A stretch of 64,000 nucleotides of DNA from Escherichia ruysiae (lineage in GTDB: Bacteria; Pseudomonadota; Gammaproteobacteria; Enterobacterales; Enterobacteriaceae), in the NCBI RefSeq assembly GCF_031323975.1, contig NZ_JAVIWS010000001.1, forward strand, positions 1,054,001-1,118,000. Direction: 5' to 3'. This document shows positions 1-9,412 of this stretch, piece by piece. Both the position numbers and the translations under genes were made by a program. The notes under the pieces were generated by a model, which did no database searches, had not been told where the DNA came from, and saw only the letters and a list, made by a program, of their open reading frames with translations. Every line of letters starts with the position of its first letter. The stretch's first letter is position 1.

Positions 1-1
1 C

Positions 2-871
2 GAACGTCTGACTTTCCGCATTCTTGACACCGGAGATGGTGTAAGTATTCATGAAATGGATAATTTGCACTTCCCGTTCATCAACCAGACCCAAAGCGAT
101 CGCTATGGCAAGGCGAACCCGCTGGCATTCTGGTTAAGTGATCAACTAGCGCGAAAACTGGGCGGTCATTTAAATATTAAAACGCGGGACGGGCTTGGCA
201 CACGATACTCCGTGCATATAAAAATGCTCCCTGCTACCCCGGACGTTGAAGAGGAAGAAGAACGTTTACTGGATGATGTCACCGTGATGGTGGATGTAAC
301 TTCCACAGAAATTCGGAATATTGTCACTCGCCAGTTAGAAAATTGGGGTGCAACCTGTATCACACCCGATGAAAGATTAATTAGTCAGGATTATGATATC
401 TTTTTAACGGATAATCCGTCTAATCTTACTGCCTCTGGCTTGCTTTTAAGCGATGATGAGTCTGGCGTACGGGAAATTGGGCCTGGTCAATTGTGCGTCA
501 ACTTCAATATGAGCAATGCTATGCAGGAAGCGGTCTTACAATTAATTGAAGTGCAACTGGCGCAGGAAGAGGTGACAGAATCGCCTATGGGTGGAGATGA
601 AAATGCACAACTCCATGCCAGCGGCTATTATGCGCTCTTTGTAGACACAGTACCGGATGATGTTAAGAGGCTGTATACTGAAGCAGCAACCAGTGACTTT
701 GCTGCATTAGCCCAAACGGCTCATCGTCTTAAAGGCGTGTTTGCCATGCTAAATCTGGTACCCGGCAAGCAGTTATGTGAAACGCTGGAACATCTTATTC
801 GCGAGAAGGATGTCCCAGGAACAGAAAAATACATCAGCGACATTGACAGCTATGTCAAGAGCTTGCTGTAG
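2..871 (+). CDS. rcsD: RcsD phosphotransfer protein, C-terminal part (cut by window start)
   Basis: Inner-membrane phosphotransfer intermediate of the Rcs envelope-stress phosphorelay: it receives phosphate from the receiver domain of RcsC and passes it to RcsB. The reading frame is open from base 2 and ends at 871, giving the last 289 residues of a protein of about 890. The fragment starts in the degenerate ATPase-like domain (DTGDGVS at its beginning), followed by the ABL domain and a C-terminal HPt domain. The HPt phosphoacceptor is the His of AHRLKGVFAML, codon 722-724. It lies 16 bp upstream of rcsB in the same direction, as expected for the rcsDB unit. The N-terminal membrane and periplasmic parts lie outside the window. 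Confidence 0.96.
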   Translation, partial: ERLTFRILDTGDGVSIHEMDNLHFPFINQTQSDRYGKANPLAFWLSDQLARKLGGHLNIKTRDGLGTRYSVHIKMLPATPDVEEEEERLLDDVTVMVDVTSTEIRNIVTRQLENWGATCITPDERLISQDYDIFLTDNPSNLTASGLLLSDDESGVREIGPGQLCVNFNMSNAMQEAVLQLIEVQLAQEEVTESPMGGDENAQLHASGYYALFVDTVPDDVKRLYTEAATSDFAALAQTAHRLKGVFAMLNLVPGKQLCETLEHLIREKDVPGTEKYISDIDSYVKSLL

Positions 872-887
872 CAAGGTAGCCTATTAC

Positions 888-1538
888 ATGAACAATATGA
901 ACGTAATTATTGCCGATGACCATCCGATAGTACTGTTCGGTATTCGCAAATCACTTGAGCAAATTGAGTGGGTGAATGTTGTCGGCGAATTTGAAGATTC
1001 CACAGCACTGATCAACAACCTGCCGAAACTGGATGCGCACGTGTTGATTACCGATCTCTCCATGCCTGGAGATAAATACGGTGACGGGATCACCTTGATC
1101 AAATACATCAAGCGTCATTTCCCTAGCCTGTCGATCATTGTTCTGACCATGAACAACAACCCGGCAATTCTTAGCGCGGTACTGGATCTGGATATCGAAG
1201 GAATCGTCCTGAAGCAAGGCGCGCCTACAGATCTGCCGAAAGCCCTCGCCGCGCTGCAAAAAGGCAAGAAATTTACCCCGGAAAGCGTATCTCGTCTGCT
1301 GGAGAAAATCAGCGCCAGTGGTTACGGTGACAAGCGTCTCTCACCTAAAGAGAGTGAAGTACTGCGCCTGTTTGCAGAAGGTTTTCTGGTTACCGAGATT
1401 GCTAAAAAGCTCAACCGTAGCATCAAAACCATCAGCAGCCAGAAGAAATCCGCGATGATGAAGTTGGGTGTCGAGAACGATATCGCCCTGCTGAACTATC
1501 TCTCTTCTGTGACCTTAAGCCCGGCAGATAAAGAGTAA
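888..1538 (+). CDS. rcsB: Rcs response regulator RcsB
   Basis: DNA-binding response regulator of the Rcs system; controls capsule synthesis, motility and envelope-stress genes alone or as heterodimers such as with RcsA. The product is 216 residues, the usual length. The receiver domain has the acidic pair D10-D11 and the phosphoacceptor D56 (in ITDLSMPGD). A LuxR-type helix-turn-helix follows at about 150-205 (SPKESEVLRLFAEGFLVTE). The frame is open further upstream, but ATG 888 gives the known N-terminus MNNMNVIIADDHP and fits the rcsD spacing. Small differences from K-12 (ISASGYGD, terminal DKE) show a related but distinct lineage. Confidence 0.97.
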   Translation: MNNMNVIIADDHPIVLFGIRKSLEQIEWVNVVGEFEDSTALINNLPKLDAHVLITDLSMPGDKYGDGITLIKYIKRHFPSLSIIVLTMNNNPAILSAVLDLDIEGIVLKQGAPTDLPKALAALQKGKKFTPESVSRLLEKISASGYGDKRLSPKESEVLRLFAEGFLVTEIAKKLNRSIKTISSQKKSAMMKLGVENDIALLNYLSSVTLSPADKE

Positions 1539-1548
1539 TCTCCCGACA

Positions 1549-1663
1549 GGCCAGATAAGCACCGACCGCCGGCTGCGGCGTAAACGCCTTATCTGGCCTA
1601 CAAATCCCAATACTTCAATACATTACACAAGGCCTGATAAGACGCGCCAGCGTCGCATCAGGC
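1549..1663. repeat. REP palindromes between rcsB and rcsC
   Basis: Two REP/BIME-type palindromes lie between the convergent genes rcsB and rcsC. The first pairs GGCCAGATAAG (1549-1559) with CTTATCTGGCC (1588-1598). The second (1631-1663) is the classical form with CCTGATAAGACGCG opposite CGTCGCATCAGG. Elements of this kind are common at the 3' ends of Escherichia transcription units and can stabilise RNA or bind gyrase. Confidence 0.85.
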
Positions 1664-1680
1664 GTTTGCTCCGACCGCTC

Positions 1681-4530
1681 CTACGATTTCCGCGCTTTCC
1701 TGACCCTCTCGGCATACATCGTCAGCGTCTGTTTTATGACATCCAGCGTCACGGGCTTCGACAGACAGCTATCCATACCGGACTCCAGACACCGCTGCTT
1801 CTCTTCAGCCAACGCATTGGCAGTCACCCCGATTACCGGCAACGTTAGCCCTAACTGACGAATACGTTGCGTTAACCGGTAACCGTCCATATTCGGCATG
1901 TTGACGTCGCTAAGCACGATATCGATATGATTCTTGCTTAGTACATTAAGCGCATCGACGCCATCATTTGCCGTTTTACACTGGTAACCCAACGATCCGA
2001 GCTGATCGGCTAGTAAGCGACGGTTAATCGGATGATCGTCAACCACCAGAATCATCATGTCGTCATTGCTGGTGGAATCTTTGTCCATCAATGGCAGAAC
2101 GTTGGCAGGATCATCATTTTCAATTTCTATCCGATAGATACGCGCCAGTAGCACAGGCAGTTCATGCGACGAGGCGACGCTATGCACCCACTCACCGGGC
2201 GCTTTCTCCAGCGGAATACCAATATGCCGACGGCAGAACGTCACCACCGCTCTACCCTGCCATTTTTCGCTCAGCGCCTCATCCGTAATCAACACATCCT
2301 CTGGTGAAGGTTCCTGACCTTCGTATGTTGTAACGATTACACCACTGCGCTGCAAACTGGTTTCGATAAACTGGCATAGTGACGCATTACGTACCGCCAA
2401 CCAGCAGCGTTTACCCGTTAATCCTTCGACACCTTTTTTATGTGGATATTGCGCACCATACAGCGGAATACGCACCGTAAACTGGCTTCCCATGCCTGGT
2501 TCAGACTCCACCGAGATGTCACCGTCCATCATGCTGATCAATTTTTCACAAATCGCCAGCCCCAGACCGGTTCCCTGGAAGTTACGCTGTACGCCCGTCC
2601 CTACCTGGAAGAAGGGATCAAAAAGCCGCACCACTTCTTTCGCCGGAATACCCACGCCAGTATCGCGAACACGAATAGAAAGATAATCACCATCAGCACG
2701 GACATGCAGAACAATGCAGCCGGTATCGGTAAATTTAATGGCGTTACTCAACAGATTGGAGATAACCTGCTGTAAACGCATCGGATCGCCGTTTAAAGCT
2801 ACCGGCACATCCGGTTCAATAAAGCAGTACAAACCAAGCTGCTTTCGCACCACCAGCGGCAAATAGTTGGCGGTGATATGGTTCATCACTTCACGCGGTG
2901 AAAACTCACGTGGCTCTATCTTTAACTGTTCCGATTCAATCTTCGAGAAATCGAGAATGTCGCTGATAATTTTCAACAGCAGGCTGGAAGAGTTATTCAT
3001 TGCCGTCACCAGACGGTCAACGCCTTTCGGCAACTCTTTGGTTTGCAACAGATCCAGGTTACCGATAATGCCATACAGCGGCGTTCGCAACTCGTGGCTG
3101 ACGGTAGCAAGGAACATCGATTTCGACTGACTCGCCTGTTCTGCTGCCTGCGCCATCTCTTGCAACGACTCTTCCATCTTCACGCGCGAAGAAACATCGA
3201 CCAGTACGCAAATCGCCACGTTTTCATTACGATAGCGGGAATGAACAAAGCTGATTTGCAGATTAGTATTGTTGCTGGTCAGGACATCGACAAAATTGAC
3301 CTGCTGCCCGCAGATAATTTGCGTCAGCCGCTGGCGATCCTCATGCGTAAGCATGTTGAGATAGGTATGCGCCAGTTCGTTACTCAAAATATTGACGCCA
3401 TCAGCGGTGCGCAAAATACAGATCCCCACCGGTGCGGAGGCGACAATCTTGCGATTAAACTGCTCGTGTTCTTCCAGACGCTGGGCGTCACTTTCTGCCG
3501 GAATGAAAATACGCCGCTCGTACATCCGCGCGAGGGTGAACAGCGCCGCACCAGCAATCACATTCAGCAAAATAGCGTTAAGTATCAGCATACGAATGCG
3601 TTCCAGCACCTGATCTACGGGCACCGAGTAAACAATACTTAACGATGATGGCGGCAGATTTTTCTTCAGCACCAGCTCATGGAAGCCTGGTGTATAACCA
3701 AACCAGGAACGTTCCTGCATCCAACGCGGTTCAGCCTCGATTTTGCTTTCTGGTCCGGTCAACGAAATCAGGGTATGACCATTCTCATCAAGGATAGTAA
3801 CCCCCATCGGTAATGTACCTGGTAAGAAGAAGTTCTCCATCCGAATGGTTTGTTCAACGCCCAGCAAGGCCTGCAAACGGTTCGCCAGATACACCGGCGT
3901 CAGCGCGTAAAAATATCCAACGCCAGGACGCGGGCCTTCGCTGATCCAATAAAGGTTGCTGCCGCTGTCATCCTGCGGAGCATTACGATACTTATTGATG
4001 CGCTCATGCAGAGCTTTCAGGGCGGTGTCGCGTTCAACCGGCATATCACGCAGGCCAAAGTTTGCCATGCAGAGGTTATCGCTGCCGATCAAAAATACGC
4101 GGTTGAGATCGTAAGCCGCAGAAAAGTTATCGCGCCAGTAACGCATAAACCACGCCAGTGACTCCAGAGAGCCACGCCAGGTGTTACTCATCGCGGAACA
4201 ATCGGAATCAGCAAACAACGGTTCGAACACCGGCACATCCGCTTGCGTTTCTCGCCCACGCGGGGAAAGCACGCCATTTTCTACAGATAAGCGATTTTCA
4301 GCAATGTACTTCAGCTCTTTTATCACGTCAGAAGTGCGCTGAATAAACCGCTGAGCCTGATCGGAACTCAGGTTAAATTCCTGACGAATCTCAGATTCTC
4401 GCTGATGCAGGGCATTGACGATGTAAAACACTGATGAAAAAGCAATCAGCAACCAGAGCAATAACGCCAATGCTCTGAACATATAGCGCGAGACTTTCAG
4501 GGTTGTGCGAAAAGAAGCAAGGTATTTCAA
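1681..4530 (-). CDS. rcsC: Rcs hybrid sensor kinase RcsC
   Basis: Inner-membrane hybrid histidine kinase/phosphatase of the Rcs phosphorelay. At 949 residues it matches the family length. A membrane segment at about 20-42 and another near 314-335 enclose a periplasmic domain. Next come a PAS-like/ABL-connected region, the dimerisation domain with the phospho-His in TVSHELRTPLYG (near residue 479), an ATPase domain (DTGVGIP, GTGLGLAI) and a C-terminal receiver with DVNMPNMDG (Asp near 875). The gene faces rcsB across REP elements and is divergent from atoS. Changes from K-12 cluster in the periplasmic part and in the linker before the receiver; catalytic motifs are intact. Confidence 0.96.
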   Translation of the reverse strand: MKYLASFRTTLKVSRYMFRALALLLWLLIAFSSVFYIVNALHQRESEIRQEFNLSSDQAQRFIQRTSDVIKELKYIAENRLSVENGVLSPRGRETQADVPVFEPLFADSDCSAMSNTWRGSLESLAWFMRYWRDNFSAAYDLNRVFLIGSDNLCMANFGLRDMPVERDTALKALHERINKYRNAPQDDSGSNLYWISEGPRPGVGYFYALTPVYLANRLQALLGVEQTIRMENFFLPGTLPMGVTILDENGHTLISLTGPESKIEAEPRWMQERSWFGYTPGFHELVLKKNLPPSSLSIVYSVPVDQVLERIRMLILNAILLNVIAGAALFTLARMYERRIFIPAESDAQRLEEHEQFNRKIVASAPVGICILRTADGVNILSNELAHTYLNMLTHEDRQRLTQIICGQQVNFVDVLTSNNTNLQISFVHSRYRNENVAICVLVDVSSRVKMEESLQEMAQAAEQASQSKSMFLATVSHELRTPLYGIIGNLDLLQTKELPKGVDRLVTAMNNSSSLLLKIISDILDFSKIESEQLKIEPREFSPREVMNHITANYLPLVVRKQLGLYCFIEPDVPVALNGDPMRLQQVISNLLSNAIKFTDTGCIVLHVRADGDYLSIRVRDTGVGIPAKEVVRLFDPFFQVGTGVQRNFQGTGLGLAICEKLISMMDGDISVESEPGMGSQFTVRIPLYGAQYPHKKGVEGLTGKRCWLAVRNASLCQFIETSLQRSGVIVTTYEGQEPSPEDVLITDEALSEKWQGRAVVTFCRRHIGIPLEKAPGEWVHSVASSHELPVLLARIYRIEIENDDPANVLPLMDKDSTSNDDMMILVVDDHPINRRLLADQLGSLGYQCKTANDGVDALNVLSKNHIDIVLSDVNMPNMDGYRLTQRIRQLGLTLPVIGVTANALAEEKQRCLESGMDSCLSKPVTLDVIKQTLTMYAERVRKARKS

Positions 4531-4696
4531 AGGGGCGAAGCTCCGCCTCAGGTGACCGATGGAGTGTGGTTAAGGTAGCGGTAAAAGCGTGCCACCGCAA
4601 TGTTCTCTCTTCTCGGTAATATGATACACCGCCGAGAAATCATCACCTTAACCCCCGATAATCGTCATATATCGGACAAGATTGATGGATTTCAGC

Positions 4697-6523
4697 ATGC
4701 ATTATATGAAGTGGATTTATCCACGCCGCTTACGCAATCAAATGATCCTGATGGCAATCCTGATGGTCATTGTCCCAACGCTTACTATTGGTTATATCGT
4801 AGAAACGGAAGGACGTTCAGCAGTCTTATCTGAAAAAGAGAAAAAACTTTCTGCCGTGGTCAACCTGCTTAATCAGGCGCTAGGCAATCGCTACGATCTC
4901 TACATCGACTTACCGCGTGAGGAGCGTATCCGCGCATTAAATGCAGAACTTGCCCCCATTACCGAAAATATCACTCACGCCTTCCCTGGCATCGGCGCTG
5001 GTTATTACAACAAAACGCTGGATGCGATAATCACCTACGCGCCTTCAGCGCTATATCAGAATAATGTGGGCGTTACCATTGCCGCAGATCACCCTGGTCG
5101 CGAAGTCATGCGTACAAATACCCCTTTGGTTTATTCAGGCAGGCAGGTGCGCGGCGATATTTTGAATTCAATGATCCCCATTGAGCGTAATGGTGAAATC
5201 CTCGGCTATATCTGGGCCAATGAATTAACCGAAGATATTCGCCGCCAGGCCTGGAAAATGGATGTGAGGATTATCATTGTGCTCACCGCCGGTTTGCTGA
5301 TAAGCCTGCTGTTGATTGTGCTTTTCTCCCGTCGCCTGAGCGCCAATATAGATATCATCACCGATGGCCTCTCGACTCTGGCGCAAAATATTCCCACTCG
5401 ATTACCACAATTGCCCGGTGAAATGGGGCAAATCAGTCAGAGTGTTAACAACCTCGCCCAGGCACTGCGTGAAACGCGGACACTTAACGATCTGATTATT
5501 GAAAACGCTGCCGATGGCGTCATTGCCATCGACCGCCAGGGTGATGTAACCACCATGAACCCAGCAGCAGAAGTCATCACTGGCTATCAACGTCATGAAC
5601 TGGTAGGGCAGCCTTACTCCATGTTGTTCGACAATACTCAGTTCTACAGTCCAGTTCTGGATACGCTGGAACATGGCACCGAACACGTGGCGCTGGAGAT
5701 CAGTTTTCCAGGCCGTGACCGCACCATTGAAATCAGTGTCACTACCAGTCGTATTCATAACACGCATGGTGAAATGATAGGTGCTTTGGTGATTTTCTCT
5801 GATTTAACTGCCCGCAAAGAAACCCAACGCCGCATGGCGCAAGCTGAACGCCTCGCCACACTGGGTGAGCTGATGGCTGGCGTGGCGCATGAAGTCCGTA
5901 ATCCGCTGACGGCTATTCGTGGTTATGTACAGATCTTGCGCCAACAAACCACTGACCAAATACATCAGGAATATCTTTCTGTAGTACTCAAAGAAATCGA
6001 CTCAATTAACAAAGTCATTCAGCAATTGCTCGATTTTTCACGCCCACGCCACAGTCAATGGCAACAAGTCAGCCTCAATGCATTGGTTGAAGAAACTCTG
6101 GTACTGGTGCAAACCGCCGGCGTACAAGCGCGAGTCGACTTCATAAGCGAACTGGACAATGAATTAAGCCCGATTAGTGCCGATCGCGAACTGCTCAAAC
6201 AGGTACTCCTGAATATCCTGATCAATGCCGTCCAGGCTATCAGTGCACGAGGGAAAATTCGCATTCGAACCTGGCAGTACAGCGACTCACAACAGGCTAT
6301 TTCGATAGAAGACAACGGCTGTGGCATTGATCTCTCGCTGCAAAAAAAGATCTTCGATCCCTTTTTCACCACCAAAGCCTCAGGAACCGGGCTTGGTCTG
6401 GCGTTAAGTCAACGCATCATTAATGCCCATCAGGGGGATATTCGCGTCACCAGTTTGCCGGGCTACGGCGCAACCTTCACCCTTATTTTACCGATCAACC
6501 CGCAGGGAAATCAGACTGTATGA
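4697..6523 (+). CDS. atoS: Sensor kinase AtoS (acetoacetate response)
   Basis: Membrane histidine kinase that phosphorylates AtoC in response to acetoacetate and, reportedly, spermidine. The chosen ATG gives MHYMKWIYPRRL and 608 residues, the K-12 length; upstream in-frame starts at 4682 and 4685 would add only a few residues. There is a membrane segment at about 14-34, a periplasmic domain and a second membrane segment at about 188-210. A HAMP/PAS region (NAADGVIAIDRQG) follows, then the H-box GVAHEVRNPL with the phospho-His near 398, and ATPase motifs (DNGCGID, GTGLGLAL). The end overlaps atoC by 4 bp, implying translational coupling. Confidence 0.96.
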   Translation: MHYMKWIYPRRLRNQMILMAILMVIVPTLTIGYIVETEGRSAVLSEKEKKLSAVVNLLNQALGNRYDLYIDLPREERIRALNAELAPITENITHAFPGIGAGYYNKTLDAIITYAPSALYQNNVGVTIAADHPGREVMRTNTPLVYSGRQVRGDILNSMIPIERNGEILGYIWANELTEDIRRQAWKMDVRIIIVLTAGLLISLLLIVLFSRRLSANIDIITDGLSTLAQNIPTRLPQLPGEMGQISQSVNNLAQALRETRTLNDLIIENAADGVIAIDRQGDVTTMNPAAEVITGYQRHELVGQPYSMLFDNTQFYSPVLDTLEHGTEHVALEISFPGRDRTIEISVTTSRIHNTHGEMIGALVIFSDLTARKETQRRMAQAERLATLGELMAGVAHEVRNPLTAIRGYVQILRQQTTDQIHQEYLSVVLKEIDSINKVIQQLLDFSRPRHSQWQQVSLNALVEETLVLVQTAGVQARVDFISELDNELSPISADRELLKQVLLNILINAVQAISARGKIRIRTWQYSDSQQAISIEDNGCGIDLSLQKKIFDPFFTTKASGTGLGLALSQRIINAHQGDIRVTSLPGYGATFTLILPINPQGNQTV

Positions 6524-7905
6524 CCGCTATTAATCGCATCCTTATTGTTGATGATGAAGATAATGTTCGCCGTATGCTGAGCACCGCTTTTGCACTACAA
6601 GGATACGAAACACATTGTGCGAACAACGGACGCACCGCATTACACCTGTTTGCCGATATTCACCCCGACGTGGTGTTGATGGATATCCGTATGCCTGAGA
6701 TGGACGGCATCAAGGCACTAAAGGAGATGCGCAGTCATGAGACCCGGACACCCGTTATTCTGATGACGGCCTATGCTGAAGTGGAAACCGCCGTCGAAGC
6801 ACTACGCTGCGGAGCCTTCGACTATGTTATCAAACCGTTTGATCTCGATGAGTTGAATTTAATCGTTCAGCGCGCTTTACAACTCCAGTCAATGAAAAAA
6901 GAGATCCGCCATCTGCACCAGGCATTGAGCACCAGCTGGCAATGGGGGCACATTCTCACCAACAGCCCGGCGATGATGGACATCTGCAAAGACACCGCCA
7001 AAATTGCCCTTTCTCAGGCCAGCGTCTTGATTAGCGGTGAAAGCGGCACCGGGAAAGAGTTGATTGCCAGAGCGATTCACTACAATTCGCGGCGGGCAAA
7101 GGGGCCGTTCATTAAAGTCAACTGCGCGGCGCTGCCGGAATCGTTGCTCGAAAGTGAACTGTTTGGTCATGAAAAAGGTGCATTTACTGGTGCACAAACC
7201 TTGCGTCAGGGATTATTTGAACGTGCCAACGAAGGTACTCTGCTCCTCGACGAAATTGGCGAAATGCCGCTGGTACTGCAAGCCAAATTACTACGCATTC
7301 TGCAGGAACGGGAATTTGAACGGATTGGCGGCCATCAGACCATAAAAGTTGATATCCGCATCATTGCTGCCACCAACCGCGACTTGCAGGCAATGGTAAA
7401 AGAAGGCACCTTCCGTGAAGATCTCTTTTATCGCCTTAACGTTATTCATTTAATACTGCCGCCTCTGCGCGATCGCCGGGAAGATATTTCCCTGTTAGCT
7501 AATCACTTTTTGCAAAAATTCAGTAGTGAGAATCAGCGCGATATTATCGACATCGATCCGATGGCAATGTCACTGCTTACCGCCTGGTCATGGCCGGGAA
7601 ATATTCGAGAGCTTTCCAACGTCATTGAACGCGCCGTCGTAATGAACTCAGGTCCGATCATTTTTTCTGAGGATCTTCCGCCACAGATTCGTCAGCCAGT
7701 CTGTAATGCTGGTGAGGCAAAAACAGCCCCTGTCGGTGAGCGTAATTTAAAAGAGGAAATTAAACGCGTCGAAAAACGCATCATTATGGAAGTGCTGGAA
7801 CAACAGGACGGAAACCGAACCCGCACCGCTTTGATGCTGGGTATCAGTCGCCGTGCATTGATGTATAAACTCCAGGAATACGGTATCGATCCGGCGGATG
7901 TATAA
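6520..7905 (+). CDS. atoC: Sigma-54 response regulator AtoC
   Basis: NtrC-type activator of atoDAEB, also described as ornithine decarboxylase antizyme. It has 461 residues. The receiver domain carries phosphoacceptor D55 (LMDIRMPEMDG); H73, reported as a second phosphorylation site, is present. The AAA+ domain has Walker A GESGTGKE at 173-180, the sigma-54 contact loop GAFTGA at 220-225 and the Walker B DE pair at 244-245. A Fis-type helix-turn-helix lies near the C-terminus (ALMLGISRRALMYKLQEYG). All parts needed for sigma-54 activation are present, and its target palindrome starts 12 bp after the stop codon. Confidence 0.97.
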   Translation: MTAINRILIVDDEDNVRRMLSTAFALQGYETHCANNGRTALHLFADIHPDVVLMDIRMPEMDGIKALKEMRSHETRTPVILMTAYAEVETAVEALRCGAFDYVIKPFDLDELNLIVQRALQLQSMKKEIRHLHQALSTSWQWGHILTNSPAMMDICKDTAKIALSQASVLISGESGTGKELIARAIHYNSRRAKGPFIKVNCAALPESLLESELFGHEKGAFTGAQTLRQGLFERANEGTLLLDEIGEMPLVLQAKLLRILQEREFERIGGHQTIKVDIRIIAATNRDLQAMVKEGTFREDLFYRLNVIHLILPPLRDRREDISLLANHFLQKFSSENQRDIIDIDPMAMSLLTAWSWPGNIRELSNVIERAVVMNSGPIIFSEDLPPQIRQPVCNAGEAKTAPVGERNLKEEIKRVEKRIIMEVLEQQDGNRTRTALMLGISRRALMYKLQEYGIDPADV

Positions 7906-7916
7906 CACCAAAACTT

Positions 7917-7957
7917 GCTATGCAGAAATTTGCACAGTGCGCAAATTTCTGCATAGC
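7917..7957. promoter_or_regulatory. AtoC-binding palindrome upstream of atoDAEB
   Basis: Perfect 17-bp inverted repeat, GCTATGCAGAAATTTGC and its complement, separated by 7 bp. It matches the AtoC enhancer described for E. coli. Its centre is about 128 bp upstream of the predicted sigma-54 start, a normal distance for a NtrC-type enhancer. It could also act as a hairpin at the end of atoSC mRNA. Confidence 0.88.
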
Positions 7958-8038
7958 CAATCATCCTCCTTCTTAATCCCCACCTTATTTATCCTTTTAT
8001 ATTCAATTAGTTAAAAACAACATCAAATATTCTCATTC

Positions 8039-8053
8039 TGGCACTCCCCTTGC
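8039..8053 (+). promoter_or_regulatory. Sigma-54 promoter of atoDAEB
   Basis: TGGCAC-N5-TTGC matches the -24/-12 consensus of sigma-54 promoters exactly. Transcription should begin near 8065, about 35 bp before atoD. Together with the upstream AtoC palindrome it explains induction by acetoacetate. Confidence 0.88.
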
Positions 8054-8099
8054 TATTCCCTGACTGTACCCACAACGGTGTATGTAAGAGGGATAAATA

Positions 8100-8762
8100 A
8101 TGAAAACAAAATTGATGACATTACAAGACGCCTCCGGCTTCTTTCGTGACGGCATGACCATCATGGTGGGCGGATTTATGGGGATTGGCACTCCATCCCG
8201 CCTGGTTGAAGCATTACTGGAATCTGGTGTTCGCGACCTGACATTGATAGCCAATGATACCGCGTTTGTTGATACCGGCATCGGTCCGCTCATCGTCAAT
8301 GGTCGAGTCCGCAAAGTGATTGCTTCACATATCGGCACCAACCCGGAAACAGGTCGGCGCATGATATCTGGTGAAATGGACGTCGTTCTGGTGCCACAAG
8401 GTACGCTAATCGAGCAAATTCGCTGTGGTGGCGCTGGACTTGGTGGTTTTCTCACTCCAACCGGTGTCGGCACCGTCGTAGAGGAAGGCAAACAGACACT
8501 GACACTCGACGGCAAAACCTGGCTGCTTGAACGCCCGCTGCGCGCCGACCTGGCGCTCATTCGCGCTCATCGTTGCGACACACTTGGCAACCTGACCTAT
8601 CAACTTAGCGCCCGCAACTTTAACCCCCTGATTGCCCTTGCGGCTGATATCACGCTGGTGGAGCCAGATGAACTGGTCGAAGTCGGCGAGCTGCAACCTG
8701 ACCATATTGTCACCCCTGGTGCCGTTATCGACCACATCATCGTTTCACAGGAGAGCAAATAA
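8100..8762 (+). CDS. atoD: Acetate CoA-transferase subunit alpha
   Basis: Alpha subunit of acetyl-CoA:acetoacetyl-CoA transferase, which activates acetoacetate and short-chain fatty acids by moving CoA from acetyl-CoA. It has 220 residues and the class I CoA-transferase alpha fold. The family motif [12 protein letters not shown] lies near residue 22, with a second glycine-rich segment [16 protein letters not shown]. First gene of the sigma-54 operon; its stop codon overlaps the atoA start by one base, fitting equal production of the two subunits. Confidence 0.96.
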   Translation: MKTKLMTLQDASGFFRDGMTIMVGGFMGIGTPSRLVEALLESGVRDLTLIANDTAFVDTGIGPLIVNGRVRKVIASHIGTNPETGRRMISGEMDVVLVPQGTLIEQIRCGGAGLGGFLTPTGVGTVVEEGKQTLTLDGKTWLLERPLRADLALIRAHRCDTLGNLTYQLSARNFNPLIALAADITLVEPDELVEVGELQPDHIVTPGAVIDHIIVSQESK

Positions 8763-9412
8763 TGGATGCGAAACAACGTATTGCGCGCCGTGTGGCACAA
8801 GAGCTTCGTGATGGTGACATCGTGAATCTGGGCATTGGTCTGCCGACGATGGTCGCCAACTATTTGCCAGAAGGCATTCATATCACTCTGCAATCGGAAA
8901 ACGGCTTCCTCGGTTTAGGCCCGGTCACGACAGCGCATCCAGATCTGGTTAACGCAGGCGGACAACCATGCGGCGTTTTACCCGGCGCAGCCATGTTTGA
9001 CAGCGCCATGTCATTTGCGCTGATCCGTGGCGGTCATATTGATGCCTGCGTGCTCGGTGGTTTGCAGGTAGACGAAGAAGCCAACCTCGCGAACTGGGTA
9101 GTGCCTGGAAAAATGGTGCCCGGTATGGGTGGCGCGATGGATCTGGTGACCGGGGCGCGCAAAGTGATCATTGCCATGGAACATTGCGCCAAAGATGGTT
9201 CACCGAAAATTTTGCGCCGCTGCACCATGCCGCTCACTGCGCAACACGCGGTGCATATGCTGGTCACTGAACTGGCTGTCTTTCGTTTTATTGACGGCAA
9301 AATGTGGCTCACCGAAATTGCCGACGGGTGTGATTTAGCCACCGTGCGTGCCAAAACCGAAGCTCAGTTTGAAGTAGCCGCCGATCTGAATACGCAACGG
9401 GGTGATTTATGA
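8762..9412 (+). CDS. atoA: Acetate CoA-transferase subunit beta
   Basis: Beta subunit of the same CoA transferase, 216 residues. It carries the catalytic glutamate of class I CoA-transferases, E46, in the motif LQSENGFLGLGP, which forms the covalent acyl-CoA intermediate. The preceding NLGIGLPTMVANYL segment is also typical. It overlaps atoD by 1 bp and atoE by 4 bp, so the three are probably translationally coupled. Confidence 0.96.
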   Translation: MDAKQRIARRVAQELRDGDIVNLGIGLPTMVANYLPEGIHITLQSENGFLGLGPVTTAHPDLVNAGGQPCGVLPGAAMFDSAMSFALIRGGHIDACVLGGLQVDEEANLANWVVPGKMVPGMGGAMDLVTGARKVIIAMEHCAKDGSPKILRRCTMPLTAQHAVHMLVTELAVFRFIDGKMWLTEIADGCDLATVRAKTEAQFEVAADLNTQRGDL

